A stretch of 53,250 bases of DNA. Origin: Slackia sp. GTDB lineage: Bacteria > Actinomycetota > Coriobacteriia > Coriobacteriales > Eggerthellaceae. Location of the stretch: the NCBI GenBank assembly GCA_030525985.1, contig JAUNDR010000002.1:1-53250 (forward strand). The letters are read 5' to 3'. Position 1 is the stretch's first letter, and each line of letters opens with the position of its first letter. The notes beneath the pieces are model-generated. The model was not told the DNA's origin, ran no database searches, and saw only the letters and a program-made list of their open reading frames with translations. A program made the position numbers and the translations under genes. Below are positions 33,142 through 41,878 of the stretch, piece by piece.

Positions 33142-34929
33142 ATGAAGCTCGACAGAAGAAACTTTCTCAAAGGCGCCGTATTGGCAGGAGGGCTCGGAGC
33201 GGCAATGAGCATAACGGGATGCGCCCCGCAGAAACAGGAGAAAAGCGCTCCCGACACGAATCCCGCACAAGACGCCTTCGAAGAGGCGGCGAAGCCGATT
33301 CCCCCGGAAAACGTGCCCGACTCATGGGACGAAGAACGTGAAATAATCGTCGTCGGATCCGGAGCAGGAGGCATGAATGCTTCTATAAGGCTCGCCCAAG
33401 CAGGATACGATGTCGTCATGCTCGAACGGAATCCCGAGACAGGAGGAAATTCGAAGCATTCATCGGTCTTCTCCAACTTCGGAGGCCATAAACAAGCCGA
33501 GGCAGCGCAATGGGCCTATCCGACCTACCCTTACGACATCAATAACATCGTCGAATTCGTCATGAGCTGCCAGCAAATGACAGGCGATCCCGAACTTCTA
33601 CGCGCCATGGCGCAAGAAGGTCCGAAATGCATCGATTGGATGAATGAAAAAGCGGGAGCGAAGTGGGTTCCCATGAATCCCTCTCCTTCGGGGTGCGGGC
33701 TGCTTGAATGGGAAGGCATGTCAACTCCGACAAACGGCATCAATGTCAACATGATTCCGTTCCAAGAACTCGAGAAAACCGCACGAGACTCAGGAGTAGA
33801 TATTCGCGTAAACTGCCCTGTTGCATCCCTTGTTTACGATGGAGAAACCGTCGTCGGCGTGAAGGCAACCGAAAACGAAGAGCAACGATTCATCAAAGCA
33901 TCGCGCGGCGTCGTCTTGACCGCCGGAGGAATGGAAGTCAACCGCGCCATGATGGCGAAATACTCAGCAACGGCACTTCAAGGCATCGCCTGCATCGCAA
34001 CACCGCCAAACGGAACGGGAGAATGTATCCGCATGGGTCAGGGCGTCGGCGCCGACCTCTCCGGATACGATTCAACGGGAGCATTCGATGGAGGCGTCTG
34101 GTGGCGAGAATACGACGAATTCGACACCGAGATGGAATGCCATATCAACAAAGATGGCAATCAGGCCCTTCGCCAACCATGGCTCCGCATCAATAGAGAC
34201 GGAAATCGCGTCCCTTATATATCGACCTCGGGACACAGCTATCCCTATTCAAACGATGCGACCCCCACATCCGAGGGACTCTGCGAAACGGCAGCGGCCG
34301 AAATGAGCCAACCGGGCGGCGTGACATTCTGCTGCTTCGACTCCAAATTCGACAAACTTGTAACCGACAATTATTTCGGTCAGGTCATTTGCCGTAAAGC
34401 TAAAATCGTCGCCCCCGACGACCCCTACATCGATCGCGTCCCCGAATGGCTTCGCGACTGGCATACGGGATTCCAAATGATGATAGATGGCGGAGCTATC
34501 AAGAAATGCGAGACCATCGAAGAATTGGAAAGCGAACTCGGACTCGAAAGCGGCATACTCGTTTCGCATGTCGAAAGATGGAATGCAGCATGCGAAGCGG
34601 GAGAAGACTACGCGAATGTGTACAAGTATCCCCCCGAATGGCTTATCCCCATCGACACGCCCCCGTACTATGGTGCGAAGCTCGGAGGTCTTGTTTTAGT
34701 TTCGAAAAAATGTCTTCGCGTAACCCCCCAAATGCAAGTCGTCAATACCGAAGGCCAGCCTATCAAAGGATTGTATGCAGGATGGCATACTGCAGGAGGG
34801 TCCTCGGGAGATGGCAACCCCGCAGGAAAGCCACTCACCGGCATGTATGCCGATTTGGGACTCGCTTTCGTCGGCGGCTATATGGCGGCGGGAGGAATCA
34901 TGTCCCAAGACGGAATCGCCGAAGAATAG
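33142..34929 (+). CDS. Tat-exported lipid-anchored FAD flavoprotein (fumarate-reductase-like)
   Basis: The 595-residue protein begins DRRNFLKGAVLAGG, a twin-arginine signal, followed by the lipobox ITGC (Cys27), so it should be a Tat lipoprotein. The FAD_binding_2 domain starts at EIIVVGSGAGGMNASIRLAQ (68-87), with E95 binding ribose and TGGNS at 100-104. It ends with the FAD motif GLYAGWHTAGGSSGDGNPAG and LTGMYADLGLAFVGGYMAAG. The family reduces enoates such as fumarate, urocanate or cinnamates outside the cell. No haem CxxCH or FMN-binding domain is present, so electrons must come from a separate protein. A LysR gene is divergent. Codons end in A/T more often than in the neighbours, hinting at transfer. 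Confidence 0.93.
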   Translation: MKLDRRNFLKGAVLAGGLGAAMSITGCAPQKQEKSAPDTNPAQDAFEEAAKPIPPENVPDSWDEEREIIVVGSGAGGMNASIRLAQAGYDVVMLERNPETGGNSKHSSVFSNFGGHKQAEAAQWAYPTYPYDINNIVEFVMSCQQMTGDPELLRAMAQEGPKCIDWMNEKAGAKWVPMNPSPSGCGLLEWEGMSTPTNGINVNMIPFQELEKTARDSGVDIRVNCPVASLVYDGETVVGVKATENEEQRFIKASRGVVLTAGGMEVNRAMMAKYSATALQGIACIATPPNGTGECIRMGQGVGADLSGYDSTGAFDGGVWWREYDEFDTEMECHINKDGNQALRQPWLRINRDGNRVPYISTSGHSYPYSNDATPTSEGLCETAAAEMSQPGGVTFCCFDSKFDKLVTDNYFGQVICRKAKIVAPDDPYIDRVPEWLRDWHTGFQMMIDGGAIKKCETIEELESELGLESGILVSHVERWNAACEAGEDYANVYKYPPEWLIPIDTPPYYGAKLGGLVLVSKKCLRVTPQMQVVNTEGQPIKGLYAGWHTAGGSSGDGNPAGKPLTGMYADLGLAFVGGYMAAGGIMSQDGIAEE

Positions 34930-34937
34930 CCCCTCCG

Positions 34938-35018
34938 GGGAGCATCATGCGATGCTCCCTTCGCGTTCCACCCATAGGCAACGACCCTGCGCCCCGACGT
35001 CTTGCCGCGTCGGGGCGC
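34938..35018 (+). terminator. Two hairpins after the flavoprotein gene
   Basis: GGGAGCATC/GATGCTCCC (34938-34959) and GCGCCCCGACG/CGTCGGGGCGC (34989-35018) follow the stop. Neither has a strong T run (TTCGCGTT and TTGTCTT), so termination is likely but not certain. Together with the two palindromes that follow they fill the 645-bp gap to 35575, in which I see no gene. Confidence 0.6.
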
Positions 35019-35156
35019 TTGTCTTCAGGCCGTCGACCCATTGCGTGCGCAACTCGTGGCGCCTTCGGCGAACGCAGCCGCTTATGTACGCATGAAGCCG
35101 ACCCCGAACCTGCATCCATGCGAAATCGAATCAGCAGCCAGCGGCCGCCATCCGCA

Positions 35157-35203
35157 CTAAAGAGGCGTTTTCGGTCACCGAAATCCCAAAAATGCCTCTT
35201 TAG
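35157..35203. repeat. Palindromic repeat, copy 1 (CTAAAGAGG family)
   Basis: Left arm CTAAAGAGGCGTTTT and right arm AAAAATGCCTCTTTAG pair with one mismatch around a small inner hairpin (TTTCGGTCACCGAAA). Same family as 35309-35363. Confidence 0.65.
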
Positions 35204-35308
35204 CACGGGTAGGCGCGCGACGAAACAAGGCGACGGGCTTGCAGCAAAGGAAAACACCAGGTCAAAAACGTGCTGAATCGCGCAAAACACGGACGCGCAA
35301 CGAGGAGA

Positions 35309-35363
35309 CGTACTAAAGAGGCGTTTTCTGTCTTCAGCGTGCTGAAAACTCCTCTTTAGTACG
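35309..35363. repeat. Palindromic repeat, copy 2 (CTAAAGAGG family)
   Basis: CGTACTAAAGAGG and CCTCTTTAGTACG are perfect 13-base arms; the stem extends inward through GTTTTC/GAAAAC. It lies about 105 bp after copy 1 and 210 bp before the YhgE gene stop. Confidence 0.7.
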
Positions 35364-35574
35364 CCGCAGGCAATAACGGCATCGTGCCGATACGCGCCGA
35401 AACAATCCGCGCCCCCGATGCCTTGCCGGCCGCCGCCGTCCCGGACGCTTTTTTTTTGCGCAAGGCGGGCACGCAAGGACCGCGCCGCATGGCGCGAAGC
35501 GGCCCTTGGGCCGGCCCGCAGCGCGGCATCGCGCCGCGCAACGTGCCGCATATGCATGTTGGCGTGCGCCGACG

Positions 35575-37758
35575 CTACATCACCTTCGTGCTTTCGACCT
35601 TTTCGACGAACTTCGACACCACCTTGATCAGCGGCGTTCGCAGCACCAATCCCAAAACGATGAAAGGCACCGTGAACAGGAGAAGAATGCCCATCTCGGT
35701 CCAGAAATCGCCGTTATACACACCGAACATGGCGGCGCGCATGGCATTGACCGCATGCGTGATGGGCAGATACGGGCTGAGAGTCTGCACGAAATCGGGC
35801 AGCGACTGCAGCGGGTAGCTTCCCCCGCCGCCCGATACTTGGGCGATCAGCAAAAACACCGACAACGCCTTGCCGAAATTGGCGAACGACACCACCAGCG
35901 TGTAGATGATGAACGCGAACACCAGCCCCGCTATCCAATAGCACAGCAGGTACAGCAGCGGATTCGCCGTCTGCACGCCCAGAAATACCATGTTGCCCAC
36001 GCTCATGGTGGTGCTCTGCAAAAGCGATATGAGCGCCACCACGCCGAAGCGCCCGATGAACTGCTGCCATGCCGGCGGATTGCCCAGCTCTTCGAGCGTG
36101 CGCGCCGACGGCGTGGTCTTCAATGTGACCATGACGAGCAGCGCGCCGATCCACAGCGCGAGCGTCGTGTACAGCGGGGTCATGGCCGAACCGAAGTTAT
36201 CCACCGGATACACAGCATGGCGGTCGAGCTGCACCGGCGCCGATACGGCCTTGGCAAGCGCGGCGGGGTCCGAGCCGATGGCCGCCTTGAGCGCCTCGAC
36301 GTCGGCCGTGGCAAGCGCGGCGGCGATGTCGGCGCTCGCATCGTGCAGGCGCTGCGCCGACGAGGACAAATCGCCCGCAGCGGCATCGAGCTTGCCTTTC
36401 GCATCCCCCACGCCTGCCGCGACCGAATCGGCAGCCCCGACAAGATCGGCGCCTGCGGCGTCGAGCATGGACGCCGTGGAAGAAAGCGAGGAACTTGCAT
36501 CCGACACCGTTTGAGCCAACGCATCCAAATCGGGTTTCAGCTGCGTGTCGTAATCGGCCTTCGCGTCGGCGAGGCTGTCTTTCGCCTGCGCGGCGAGCGC
36601 CTGTATCTCTTCGCGTTTCGCCTGCGTATCGGCGCTGCCTGCATCGATTTCATCGGCGGCGGCATAGAGCGAATCACGCAGCTGCTCCTGCAATGCGATC
36701 GAGGCGCTCAGACGGCCGATGACCGAATCGATCGCCGACTGCACGCCTTCGGGCAAAGAAGGCTTCGCCGCTTCGAGCTCTCCCACGAGAGCACGATAGC
36801 CGTCCGCCTGGCCCGCCGCCTTATCGCCCGCCGCGCGCAGCTGCGAAGACGACGTCGCCGCAAGCGACGAAGCCGAGTCGAAGGCCGCATCCATCGAGTC
36901 GGCCACGGCGCCGTAGCTCTGCGCGCTTTGCTGCAAAGCCGTCGAAAGCGCCGACGACGAATCGCCCATGGCGGCGCCCACATCGCCCGCCGCAGCCTTG
37001 ATGTCGTCCACCGATGCGGCGACCTCGTCCGCAGACGTGCGCACCTGTCCGAGCAAAGCGCCCGAGTCCTCGATCAGCCCCTGCGCCGATGCGAGCACCG
37101 AAGAATACATGCCCAGCACCGAGGCCGCCTTGTCCATGCGCGTGCCGGCATCATCGATATGACCCGCCAGTTCGGCAACGCGCCCGCTCAGGTCGGCTTC
37201 GTCGGCATAGTCGGCAAGAGCCGTGGCAAGACCGAGCGCCACCTCGGAAAGCGTTTCGGCGAACACCTGGTTGACCTGGGAGGAAACGCCGTCGGCTCCC
37301 TGGTCGGTCACCTTGGGCGCAATCGCGTTTTTCTTCTCATTGGCGTAATAGGCGATCTTCGCATGCTCGACGTCGTCGGAATAAAACGTCATCATGTCAC
37401 GGCTGAAGCTCTCGGGAATGACCACGGCGGCGTAATAGCGCCCCGAACGCGCGCCGTCGATGGCGTCCTCTTCGTCGGTAAACGTCCATTTCAGCTGGTC
37501 ATTCGCCCTGAGAGCCGCCACCACCTTTTCGCCGACGTTGATTTCGATCGGCACGAGGTCGCTTTCGTAGCCCGCGTCGGAATTGGCGACGGCCACCGTG
37601 AGATTGCCCGTGTTGTCGAACACGTTCCAGCAAGCTATGAGGTTGTACCAAGAAAACAGCGAGGGAATGGCCACCAGGCCGAACACGATGATCGCCGTAA
37701 CCGTGTTGTGCGCGATCCGTTTCAGATCGCCCGTGAAAAGACGCCATATGGTCTTCAT
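35575..37758 (-). CDS. YhgE/Pip-family membrane protein, second of a tandem pair
   Basis: The ATG at 37758 (AGGAGG upstream) gives 727 residues. The N-terminal YhgE/Pip domain has one TM helix (TVTAIIVFGLVAIPSLFSWY) and the conserved exposed part DNTGNLTVAVANSDAGYESD, WTFTDEEDAIDGARSGRYYA and AVVIPESFSRDM. The centre (about 190-510) is a long Ala/Asp/Ser-rich coiled region outside the membrane. The C-terminal part has five or six TM helices of ABC-2 type (MTPLYTTLALWIGALLVMVT to the end). Its ATG overlaps the stop of the upstream partner (ATGA), so translation is coupled. Family members are phage receptors or are linked to ESX/type VII secretion; the substrate is unknown. Confidence 0.92.
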   Translation of the reverse strand: MKTIWRLFTGDLKRIAHNTVTAIIVFGLVAIPSLFSWYNLIACWNVFDNTGNLTVAVANSDAGYESDLVPIEINVGEKVVAALRANDQLKWTFTDEEDAIDGARSGRYYAAVVIPESFSRDMMTFYSDDVEHAKIAYYANEKKNAIAPKVTDQGADGVSSQVNQVFAETLSEVALGLATALADYADEADLSGRVAELAGHIDDAGTRMDKAASVLGMYSSVLASAQGLIEDSGALLGQVRTSADEVAASVDDIKAAAGDVGAAMGDSSSALSTALQQSAQSYGAVADSMDAAFDSASSLAATSSSQLRAAGDKAAGQADGYRALVGELEAAKPSLPEGVQSAIDSVIGRLSASIALQEQLRDSLYAAADEIDAGSADTQAKREEIQALAAQAKDSLADAKADYDTQLKPDLDALAQTVSDASSSLSSTASMLDAAGADLVGAADSVAAGVGDAKGKLDAAAGDLSSSAQRLHDASADIAAALATADVEALKAAIGSDPAALAKAVSAPVQLDRHAVYPVDNFGSAMTPLYTTLALWIGALLVMVTLKTTPSARTLEELGNPPAWQQFIGRFGVVALISLLQSTTMSVGNMVFLGVQTANPLLYLLCYWIAGLVFAFIIYTLVVSFANFGKALSVFLLIAQVSGGGGSYPLQSLPDFVQTLSPYLPITHAVNAMRAAMFGVYNGDFWTEMGILLLFTVPFIVLGLVLRTPLIKVVSKFVEKVESTKVM

Positions 37759-40439
37759 CGGCGGCCTCCTTCCTCGCACGATTTCCCGTCGCATTCGTTA
37801 TCGCCGCATGCATTCGGCGCCTCATCGGCGCGACAGCACCATCCCGCCTGCCCGGCACGCTCCGCCGTAGGAACCGATGCGGCACGGGCGCAAGAAGACG
37901 CCACCGCATTGCGGCGAGCATACAGCGTGCGCACCTCCTCGTCGCTCATCGCCTCGAGCTTCACCTGGCGATTCAGGCTGTCGCGCACGTATTCCACCAC
38001 GATGAGAAACGCCACGATGCCGACGAGCAAGACGACCCACGCCGTGAGCATGACCACCTTCTCGGTGGCCGTGATGGCGAACACGAGCGTGACGACCGCG
38101 GGAATCAGGATGCCCGCCACCACGGCGCCGCGCTTGAATTTCGGATACAGCCGCATGAAGCGCCCCGCGCGTGCGGCGATGGCGCTGCGGTACTCCTCGC
38201 GGTCGGAAAGCACGCGGATGAGCTGCGCCATGCGATAACGGCGCTCGGGAAGCTGCACCGCCTCGCCGTTGATGATGTCGCTTTCCTCGATCTGGCGAGC
38301 GAAAAGCCTGTTCAGGTTCGTCAAATACGGACGCACCAACACGCCGATCAGCAAGAAGACAGCGGCGAACGCCACGAGCACGCCCATGGCATGCAGCCAG
38401 GCGCCGTCGTAAAAGCCGCAGGTGGTTTCGCGAATCGCGTTGATGCCGTAGGTGAACGGGAACAGCGGGTAGACCGCCTGGAAGAAGCTCGGCGTCATTT
38501 CGATGGGATACAGACCCGTGGCGCCGGGAATCTGGACGAACACCAAGATCACGCAGATGGCCTTGCCCACATGCTGCAATGCGGTCGACAAGGAATATTG
38601 GATGGCCAGATAGGCGAGCGAGCAGATGACCGCCGTCAGGAAGAAGGCGGGCACGTTGACGGCCTGAACGCCTATGACCAGGCAGCCGGCGCAGCACACG
38701 ATCGCCTGAAGCGTCACCATCACCGCCAAAAGCAGGCCGCGTCCCAAGAAACGCTGGGCGATCGTGAGATTTTCGATGCCCTCGTCATCCACCTCGATGC
38801 GCATGATCACCATGAGCATGAACACGCCGATCCACAGCGTGAGGTTGATGAACAGCGGAGCCATGGCCGATCCGTAGGAATTGAGCGGATACAGCTCGAC
38901 GGTTTCGACCTGTGTGGGCGACATCATGAAATCGGCCACCTTGTCGGGGTTCAGATTCCCCTCGTCGATCAAGCTTCCCAGCGCGCTCGACGAGCCCAGC
39001 GCGGCGACATCGGTTTTCACCGTCTCGAAATCGGTTTGTAGATCGGCGAGCAGAGAATCGATCTGGGACAGCGCGTCGACAGAAAGCGAAAGCGTGGTCT
39101 GCAGCTGGTCGATCACGCCGATTCCCTGATCGACCAAAAGCGTCTGATTCGACACCGCCGACCCGAATCCGGTCGTGGCCGTGACGACGCGGGCCAGACC
39201 GTCGCTCGCCTTCGGGATGACCTCGTCGCCGAGCGTCTGTCGGTAGCCGTCAATGCTGCCGAGCGTCTGCTGCACGGCTTCATCCGTCGCATCGGCGGCG
39301 CCTGCAACCGATGCGGCCGCATCGGCGGTGCCGCGCGAAAGCTCTCCCAAGCCGTCGAGCACCCCTTGGGCCTCGGCGTTGCGCTCTTCACGCGACGAAA
39401 TGGCCGCATCGAGCGCGCCTTTGCCGGGTCCGTCGTCGGGAATTCCCTGCTCGATGCCGCGCAAAAGCGCGATGAGACGGGCATTTTCGTCAACGACCGC
39501 CTGGGCGCCGTTCAAGGCCGCGTCGACACTCCCCGTTGCCGCCACGATGCTTCCCGCCGTTTGTCCGATCGCCGCATCCGCCTTCGAAGAGGCCTGCGAA
39601 AGCAGGACCGACCCATGGTCGAGCACGCTTCCCATCGACCCGGAAAACGCCACGATGCCCGTATTGGCGTCGGCAGCGAGCTCGGACGCCTGGCTAAGGC
39701 CAGTCGAAAGCAGCACGATCTGCGCCTTCGCATCATCGAGCGCGTCTTTGGCGGCATCCGCCTTGCCGACGGCCGCATCGGCCGCGGCGGCCAAATCGGA
39801 AAGCGACGTGCGCGCGTCCGCGATATCGCCTTGCGCCTGTTCGAGGCGCAAGGCGACCCCGTTGCGCGTATCGTCCAGGTCGACCTGCGCCTTTCCGAGC
39901 GTCTCGTCGATAGCGGACGCCACGGCCGAGCTTGCCGTGGACACGAACGTGTCGTTGATCGTGGTATCGAGCGTCGTGGCGCCGGTGTCGGTAATCTTCG
40001 GCGCCACCGGACCTGCCTTCTCGTTCACGTAATATTCGAGTTGCGGCTGCTCGAAATCGCCCGAGAGCAACGTGGTCACGTCGGCGCTGAAATCCTCGGG
40101 AATGACGAACGCCGCATAGGCACGGCCCGATTCGACCTCCTCCATGGCCTCGTCGCGGCTCATGAATTGCCAGCCCAGCTGGTCGTTGCCCTTCAGCTCG
40201 TCGACCACCTGATCGCCTAGCTTGATATCGCCGAGCATCTCGTCGCTCGCTCCGGCATCTTCGTTCACCACGCATACGCGCATGGCACCCGTGTTCTCGT
40301 ACGGATTCCAAAATCCCGCGACATTGAACCAGGTGTACAGCGACGGAAGAACCACCAGAAACAGCACGACGAGCCATGCCGGCGGCACTTTCGCGATGCG
40401 CTTCACATCGCGCCAGAACACGCGCAAGACGTTGCCCAC
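37755..40439 (-). CDS. YhgE/Pip-family membrane protein, first of a tandem pair
   Basis: I start at GTG 40439, four bases after the AAGGAGGAG site; the frame gives 894 residues. The layout equals that of the partner: N-terminal TM helix (PPAWLVVLFLVVLPSLYTWF), ENTGAMRVCVVNEDAGASDE, EVESGRAYAAFVIPEDFSAD, then a long Ala/Asp coiled region (about 190-520) and a C-terminal ABC-2-like block of TM helices (PLFINLTLWIGVFMLMVIMR onward). It is longer because of an extra soluble segment and two more TM helices near the C-terminus (about 790-850) and a Cys/Asp-rich tail. No TetR gene, often found next to such pairs, lies beside it. A 350-bp gap upstream holds no gene. Confidence 0.92.
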   Translation of the reverse strand: MGNVLRVFWRDVKRIAKVPPAWLVVLFLVVLPSLYTWFNVAGFWNPYENTGAMRVCVVNEDAGASDEMLGDIKLGDQVVDELKGNDQLGWQFMSRDEAMEEVESGRAYAAFVIPEDFSADVTTLLSGDFEQPQLEYYVNEKAGPVAPKITDTGATTLDTTINDTFVSTASSAVASAIDETLGKAQVDLDDTRNGVALRLEQAQGDIADARTSLSDLAAAADAAVGKADAAKDALDDAKAQIVLLSTGLSQASELAADANTGIVAFSGSMGSVLDHGSVLLSQASSKADAAIGQTAGSIVAATGSVDAALNGAQAVVDENARLIALLRGIEQGIPDDGPGKGALDAAISSREERNAEAQGVLDGLGELSRGTADAAASVAGAADATDEAVQQTLGSIDGYRQTLGDEVIPKASDGLARVVTATTGFGSAVSNQTLLVDQGIGVIDQLQTTLSLSVDALSQIDSLLADLQTDFETVKTDVAALGSSSALGSLIDEGNLNPDKVADFMMSPTQVETVELYPLNSYGSAMAPLFINLTLWIGVFMLMVIMRIEVDDEGIENLTIAQRFLGRGLLLAVMVTLQAIVCCAGCLVIGVQAVNVPAFFLTAVICSLAYLAIQYSLSTALQHVGKAICVILVFVQIPGATGLYPIEMTPSFFQAVYPLFPFTYGINAIRETTCGFYDGAWLHAMGVLVAFAAVFLLIGVLVRPYLTNLNRLFARQIEESDIINGEAVQLPERRYRMAQLIRVLSDREEYRSAIAARAGRFMRLYPKFKRGAVVAGILIPAVVTLVFAITATEKVVMLTAWVVLLVGIVAFLIVVEYVRDSLNRQVKLEAMSDEEVRTLYARRNAVASSCARAASVPTAERAGQAGWCCRADEAPNACGDNECDGKSCEEGGRR

Positions 40440-40714
40440 ATGCTCCTCCTTAGAAATAATCAACATTTGTACAGGAATGTGATTCTAATAGGAGAAGCGG
40501 GCGCGAAGGAAGGACGCTTTCCCCGTCACACAATTGTTACCGATTCTTTCAGCGGAAAGCCGGACAGGGGCACCTGCCGACAACGGCGCGCATGCTGCGA
40601 AGGCGCGAAAAGAACGTGGCGAATGCGGGCACCCGAACCGCACGATCGGCAAACAGTCTCCCCGCCCGTCGATGCCCCAACGGACTTGATCGATATTCAC
40701 CATGTCAAGGTATA

Positions 40715-40728
40715 TATGTAAAAACATA
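40715..40728. promoter_or_regulatory. AT-rich palindrome before the DUF5692 gene
   Basis: TATGT-AAAA-ACATA lies 60 bp upstream of ATG 40788, inside an AT-rich patch (TATATATGTAAAAACATAC). A TTGATC at 40686-40691 and TATATA at 40711 would give a 19-bp spaced promoter that the palindrome would overlap. The 348-bp gap 40440-40787 between the divergent genes shows no other feature. Confidence 0.4.
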
Positions 40729-40787
40729 CAATTTCTATCTTGCTATCATCGACATGCCGTATTCGCAGATAACAGAGGAGGTGCGGC

Positions 40788-41804
40788 ATGTTCTTCTACG
40801 AGCCGCTTTCAATCACCGCCTGCATCAGCGTGGTGCTCTATCTGGCATTCCTCATCGGAATGAACGAGCTTTCGCGCATCAACAAATGGGTCGGCGGCGC
40901 CATCTTCATCGCATTGCCCGTCGTGCTCACCATTTTCGTCTGGCCCCACACCGCCGTGGAAGGCACGGGCGCAGGCACGTGGTTCCAATGGGTCAAGACG
41001 TACTCGTGCCTCGCGGGCGCCATTCTCGGTTGGCTGATCGTGTATTTCCCCGCGTTTCAGAAGAAATACATCGTCTGCATTCCGCCGATCATCTTCGCCA
41101 TCAATATTCTTGAGGCCTGTATCCGCGACTTCCAGCTTACGGGCGTCAACGGCATCGTCGACGGTTACATGGTCGTGGGCGGTCCGTGGAACGTGATCAA
41201 CGGCATCGCGGGCATCCTGAACGCATTGTGCATTTGCGGATTCTTCGGCATCATCGTCAGCCGCGGCAAGAAGAAAGACTTCGTCTGGCCCGACATGCTG
41301 TGGTTCTGGATCATCGGCTACGACCTGTGGAATTTCGCCTACACCTATAACAGCGTGTCTGACCGCTCGATGTATTGCGGATTGATCCTACTGGCCGCCT
41401 GCACGATTCCCGCATTCCTCACCAAGCGCGGCGCCTACGCGCAGCATCGCGTGCGTACGCTTGCCGTGAACATGATCATCACCATGACCATTCCTTGGTT
41501 CTATCTGCACCCCGCCTTCGTGGTTCACTCCACGAACAGCCCCGCCGCCCATATGACGATTTCGGTCATCGCGCTCGTCTTCAATATCGGCGTGTTCGTC
41601 TACCAGGCGTACACGATCGCCTCCAAGAAGCGCAATCCCTTCAAGCAGGAACTCTACATCGACAATCCGAAATTCCGCTCGGTGTATCTGGACAACATCG
41701 ACGTTCCCGCCGGTCAGGAAGAAGCGGCGCTCGAGCGCCTCGAGCGCATGGGCTACGAAGCAGCCTGGGATGAGAAAGGCCGCGTGCGCGTCTGGAACGA
41801 ATAG
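40788..41804 (+). CDS. DUF5692-family polytopic membrane protein
   Basis: The ATG at 40788 follows GAGGAGGTG. The 338-residue protein has about eight TM helices (ITACISVVLYLAFLIGMNEL, WVGGAIFIALPVVLTIFVWP, then TYSCLAGAILGWLIVYFPAF and WNVINGIAGILNALCICGFF). Characteristic segments are NILEACIRDFQLTGVNGIVD and MLWFWIIGYDLWNFAYTYNS, which I associate with DUF5692. The C-terminal 50 residues are soluble, with a short domain (PAGQEEAALERLERMGYEAA) like a small binding module. The function is unknown. It is a single gene between an AT-rich operator-like region and a strong terminator. Confidence 0.85.
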   Translation: MFFYEPLSITACISVVLYLAFLIGMNELSRINKWVGGAIFIALPVVLTIFVWPHTAVEGTGAGTWFQWVKTYSCLAGAILGWLIVYFPAFQKKYIVCIPPIIFAINILEACIRDFQLTGVNGIVDGYMVVGGPWNVINGIAGILNALCICGFFGIIVSRGKKKDFVWPDMLWFWIIGYDLWNFAYTYNSVSDRSMYCGLILLAACTIPAFLTKRGAYAQHRVRTLAVNMIITMTIPWFYLHPAFVVHSTNSPAAHMTISVIALVFNIGVFVYQAYTIASKKRNPFKQELYIDNPKFRSVYLDNIDVPAGQEEAALERLERMGYEAAWDEKGRVRVWNE

Positions 41805-41838
41805 GAGCGCACGGACGAACATATCCGCTTCAATGACG

Positions 41839-41871
41839 AAGGGTGCGAGGAGAATGCCTCGCACCCTTTTT
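41839..41871. terminator. Intrinsic terminator between convergent genes
   Basis: A 12-bp stem AAGGGTGCGAGG/CCTCGCACCCTT followed by TTT ends the DUF5692 gene (plus) and lies just after the stop of the minus-strand anti-sigma gene. Confidence 0.9.
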
Positions 41872-41878
41872 CGTTTCC

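Noticed and set aside
35506..38238. A 910-codon plus-strand frame opposite the YhgE genes
   Set aside because: Low-complexity Arg/His/Gly-rich translation opposite two coupled membrane protein genes.
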